This document shows positions 62,230 through 64,000 of a DNA stretch of 64,000 nt, piece after piece (the first letter of the stretch is position 1; each line of letters starts with the position of its first letter). The stretch lies in NCBI GenBank assembly GCA_041494805.1, contig JBGQBN010000007.1, positions 1-64,000 on the forward strand. The letters run 5' to 3'. The notes under the pieces are model-generated. The model was not told the origin of the DNA. It ran no database searches and saw only the letters and a program-made list of their open reading frames with translations. This DNA comes from JBGQBN01 sp041494805 (GTDB lineage Bacteria > Acidobacteriota > Terriglobia > Terriglobales > Acidobacteriaceae). Both the position numbers and the translations under genes were made by a program.

Positions 62230-63660
62230 CTAGCGTTTGCTGACTGCGGCGGGCTGGATTTCTTCCACGTCCACCCAGTTGGTGGGATAGACGCCGGTGT
62301 AGCAGGCGGTACAGTAGGTGGTTTTCTCGCCGTCGCCGCAGGCCTTCTTCATTCCTGCGAGCGAGAGATAAGCCAGCGAATCGGCGCCGATGTATTCGCG
62401 GATTTCCTCCACTGACTTGTTGGCGGCGATCAGCTCCTTTTTGGAGGGAGTGTCCACCCCGTAAAAGCAGGGAGAAATGGTGGGCGGACAGGAAATACGC
62501 ATGTGCACTTCAAGGGCGCCTGAGCTGCGGATCATGCGCACGATCTTGCGGCTGGTGGTGCCGCGGACGATGGAGTCGTCAATCAGCACCACGCGCTTGC
62601 CTTCGAGCAAGGTGCGCACCGGATTCAGTTTGAGTTTCACGCCGAAGTCGCGCACGGTTTGCCGGGGCTCGATGAAGGTGCGTCCGATGTAGTGATTGCG
62701 GATAAGCCCGAAGCGGAAGGGAATGCCACTCTCGGCGGCGTAGCCCATGGCTGCGGTCACGCCGGAGTCTGGTACGGGTACAACGATGTCGGCCTCGGCG
62801 GGCGCTTCCCGTGCCAGTTGCCGTCCCAGCTCTTCGCGGCTGTCCTGCACCGCACGACCGAACACGATGCTGTCGGGCCGCGAGAAATAGACGTGCTCGA
62901 AGATGCAGCTCGACTGCGCGGCGGGCGTGGCATAGAAGCGCGAAGTGATTCCCTCCGGGCCCGCCACGATCAGTTCCCCCGGCTTCACGTCGCGCTCGTA
63001 AGTGGCGCCAATCAAATCGAAGGCGGAAGTTTCGGAAGCGAACACGATGGTGTCCTGCCGTTCGCTGGGCTGCCTTGGGATCTTCCCCATGGCTAGCGGA
63101 CGGAAGCCGCGCGGATCGCGCGCCGCAAAAATCCGGTCGGGACTGATCATCACCAGGGAAAAAGCCCCTTCCACGCGCCGTAGCGCGTCGGCCATGGCCT
63201 CCGGCAGGGTCTGCTCTTTGGAGAGCGCGATCAAGTGCACGATCACTTCGGTGTCGCTGTTAGTCTGAAAGATGGATCCCTGGCCCTCCAGGCGATGACG
63301 TATCTCCTGCGCATTCACCAGGTTTCCGTTGTGCGCCAGCGCCATCATGCCTTTGTGCGATTGCACCATGATGGGCTGCGCGTTGAGCAGCGCCGAATCA
63401 CCCGCGGTCGAATAGCGGGTGTGCCCGATGGCCAGTGTGCCATGCAGTTGGGCTAGCGCTTCTTCAGTGAAAATATCGGCGACCAATCCCATGGCCTTGT
63501 GCACATGCAATGCCATGCCGTCGGAGGTGACGATGCCCGCCGACTCCTGTCCGCGGTGCTGCAGCGCATGCAGTCCCAGGTAGGCGAGCTTCTCCGCCTC
63601 GGGGTGAGCGTAGATTGCGACTACCCCGCACTCGTCACGGAACTTGTCGGAAAGCAGCAT
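62230..63660 (-). CDS. purF: Amidophosphoribosyltransferase
   Basis: 476 residues. PurF makes phosphoribosylamine from PRPP and glutamine, the first step of purine synthesis. A ten-residue propeptide (MLLSDKFRDE) precedes Cys11, the glutaminase nucleophile in CGVVAIY. Further: LHALQHRGQESAGI, TRYSTAGDS, AHNGNLVNA, and the PRPP loop VVLIDDSIVRGTTS. Cysteines in CFYGVD, KKACG and YCTACYTG fit the iron-sulfur cluster of the Bacillus-type enzyme. It is downstream of purL with a 75-base spacer. Confidence 0.96.
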   Translation of the reverse strand: MLLSDKFRDECGVVAIYAHPEAEKLAYLGLHALQHRGQESAGIVTSDGMALHVHKAMGLVADIFTEEALAQLHGTLAIGHTRYSTAGDSALLNAQPIMVQSHKGMMALAHNGNLVNAQEIRHRLEGQGSIFQTNSDTEVIVHLIALSKEQTLPEAMADALRRVEGAFSLVMISPDRIFAARDPRGFRPLAMGKIPRQPSERQDTIVFASETSAFDLIGATYERDVKPGELIVAGPEGITSRFYATPAAQSSCIFEHVYFSRPDSIVFGRAVQDSREELGRQLAREAPAEADIVVPVPDSGVTAAMGYAAESGIPFRFGLIRNHYIGRTFIEPRQTVRDFGVKLKLNPVRTLLEGKRVVLIDDSIVRGTTSRKIVRMIRSSGALEVHMRISCPPTISPCFYGVDTPSKKELIAANKSVEEIREYIGADSLAYLSLAGMKKACGDGEKTTYCTACYTGVYPTNWVDVEEIQPAAVSKR

Positions 63661-63734
63661 TTAGCTATTAGCCTTTAGCCCTTAGCTCGAACCCCTTGGA
63701 TTTTCAATCAACCATCATCAATCAACAATTCCCG
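63661..63734. repeat. Two word repeats between purF and purL
   Basis: TAGCTATTAGCCTTTAGCCC at 63663-63689 and TTTTCAATCAACCATCATCA at 63703-63731. They belong to the 28633 and 32307 families respectively and begin directly at the purF start codon. Confidence 0.65.
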
Positions 63735-64000
63735 TCAATCCGCGGCCACCGTTTCCGGCTCGGTCCGCAGCGTCGCTTCCAGTGCGCTCTCGTACACCTG
63801 GCGCAATTCAGAAACCGGCGCCGACACCACCACCCGGCCATCGATCCTAATTTCCACCTGCTCGGGAACCGTCTCCCCAATCATTTCTGCCGAGAGGCCA
63901 TATTTTACCGCTACTTGTTGGATTCCGGACAGGTTACTGCGGTCGCATGAGATCACCACCCGGCTGGCGTCCTCGCCAAACAGTGCAAACTCCGGCGGCA
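63735..64000 (-). CDS. purL: Phosphoribosylformylglycinamidine synthase II, C-terminal end
   Basis: The 5' part lies beyond the right edge. The readable 87 residues include PPEFALFGEDASRVVISC, NLSGIQQVAVKYGLSAEMIGETV, and VEIRIDGRVVVSAPVSELRQVYESAL, the typical end of PurL, which converts FGAR to FGAM. Position upstream of purF on the same strand agrees. Confidence 0.88.
   Translation of the reverse strand, partial: PPEFALFGEDASRVVISCDRSNLSGIQQVAVKYGLSAEMIGETVPEQVEIRIDGRVVVSAPVSELRQVYESALEATLRTEPETVAAD

Overview
The window is a high-GC bacterial chromosome segment that most resembles an Acidobacteriota genome of the Terriglobia / Koribacter type. The basis is inference from gene content: large eukaryotic-like Ser/Thr kinases with WD40-like or TPR output domains, a TonB-dependent receptor with an N-terminal carboxypeptidase-regulatory-like domain, DUF2911 and MXAN_5187_C proteins, a CADD-like TenA protein, an EXORDIUM-like secreted protein, and dispersed palindromic repeats. 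No rRNA, tRNA or CRISPR array was seen.

Left end, about 1-5.1 kb, is accessory DNA. A long ORF of unknown function runs off the left edge on the minus strand and is divergent from a vsr mismatch endonuclease. An antitoxin with a broken ParE/RelE-type toxin follows. Next is an intact IS1595-type element at 2605-4905, with perfect 8-bp target duplications and matching terminal inverted repeats. It carries two probable passenger genes (a DUF3800 protein and a small Cys-rich protein) besides its transposase.

The region 5.1-16 kb holds secreted proteins, a degenerate receiver protein, a Ser/Thr kinase with a PD40 propeller, a DsbA-like protein, and an alkylation-repair pair (an Ada-N/AraC/AlkA fusion overlapping ogt). 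The region 16-36 kb is mainly housekeeping: mnmG, a CADD-like pABA/folate protein, tilS-hpt-ftsH in the order known from Bacillus, fabG, purH, a TPR protein, and a dgt-like dNTPase interrupted by one stop codon. The region 36-49 kb contains an M20 peptidase, an OmpA-like protein, an APC permease, two DAO-family flavoproteins around a second Ser/Thr kinase (TolB-like plus TPR), a CDF metal exporter and an ATP-dependent DNA ligase. The region 49-64 kb contains a DUF1385 membrane protein, an HhH glycosylase-like protein, prfA and prmC separated by a small DUF2283 pair, a TonB-dependent receptor, a secreted protein, a PpiC-like foldase, a BlaI/M56 pair, an EXORDIUM-like protein, and purF followed upstream by the 3' end of purL.

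The most unusual general feature is a set of dispersed repeats. Many spacers contain two inverted arms built from short repeated words, and related repeats also lie in frame inside mnmG (three sites) and tilS (two sites), and form the last codons of several genes. The other points worth a second look are the passenger-carrying IS1595 element, the unidentified ORF beside vsr that has a Lys/Asp spacing like that of HhH-GPD glycosylases, an hpt-like gene lacking the usual acidic PRPP-loop residues, and the interrupted dgt.
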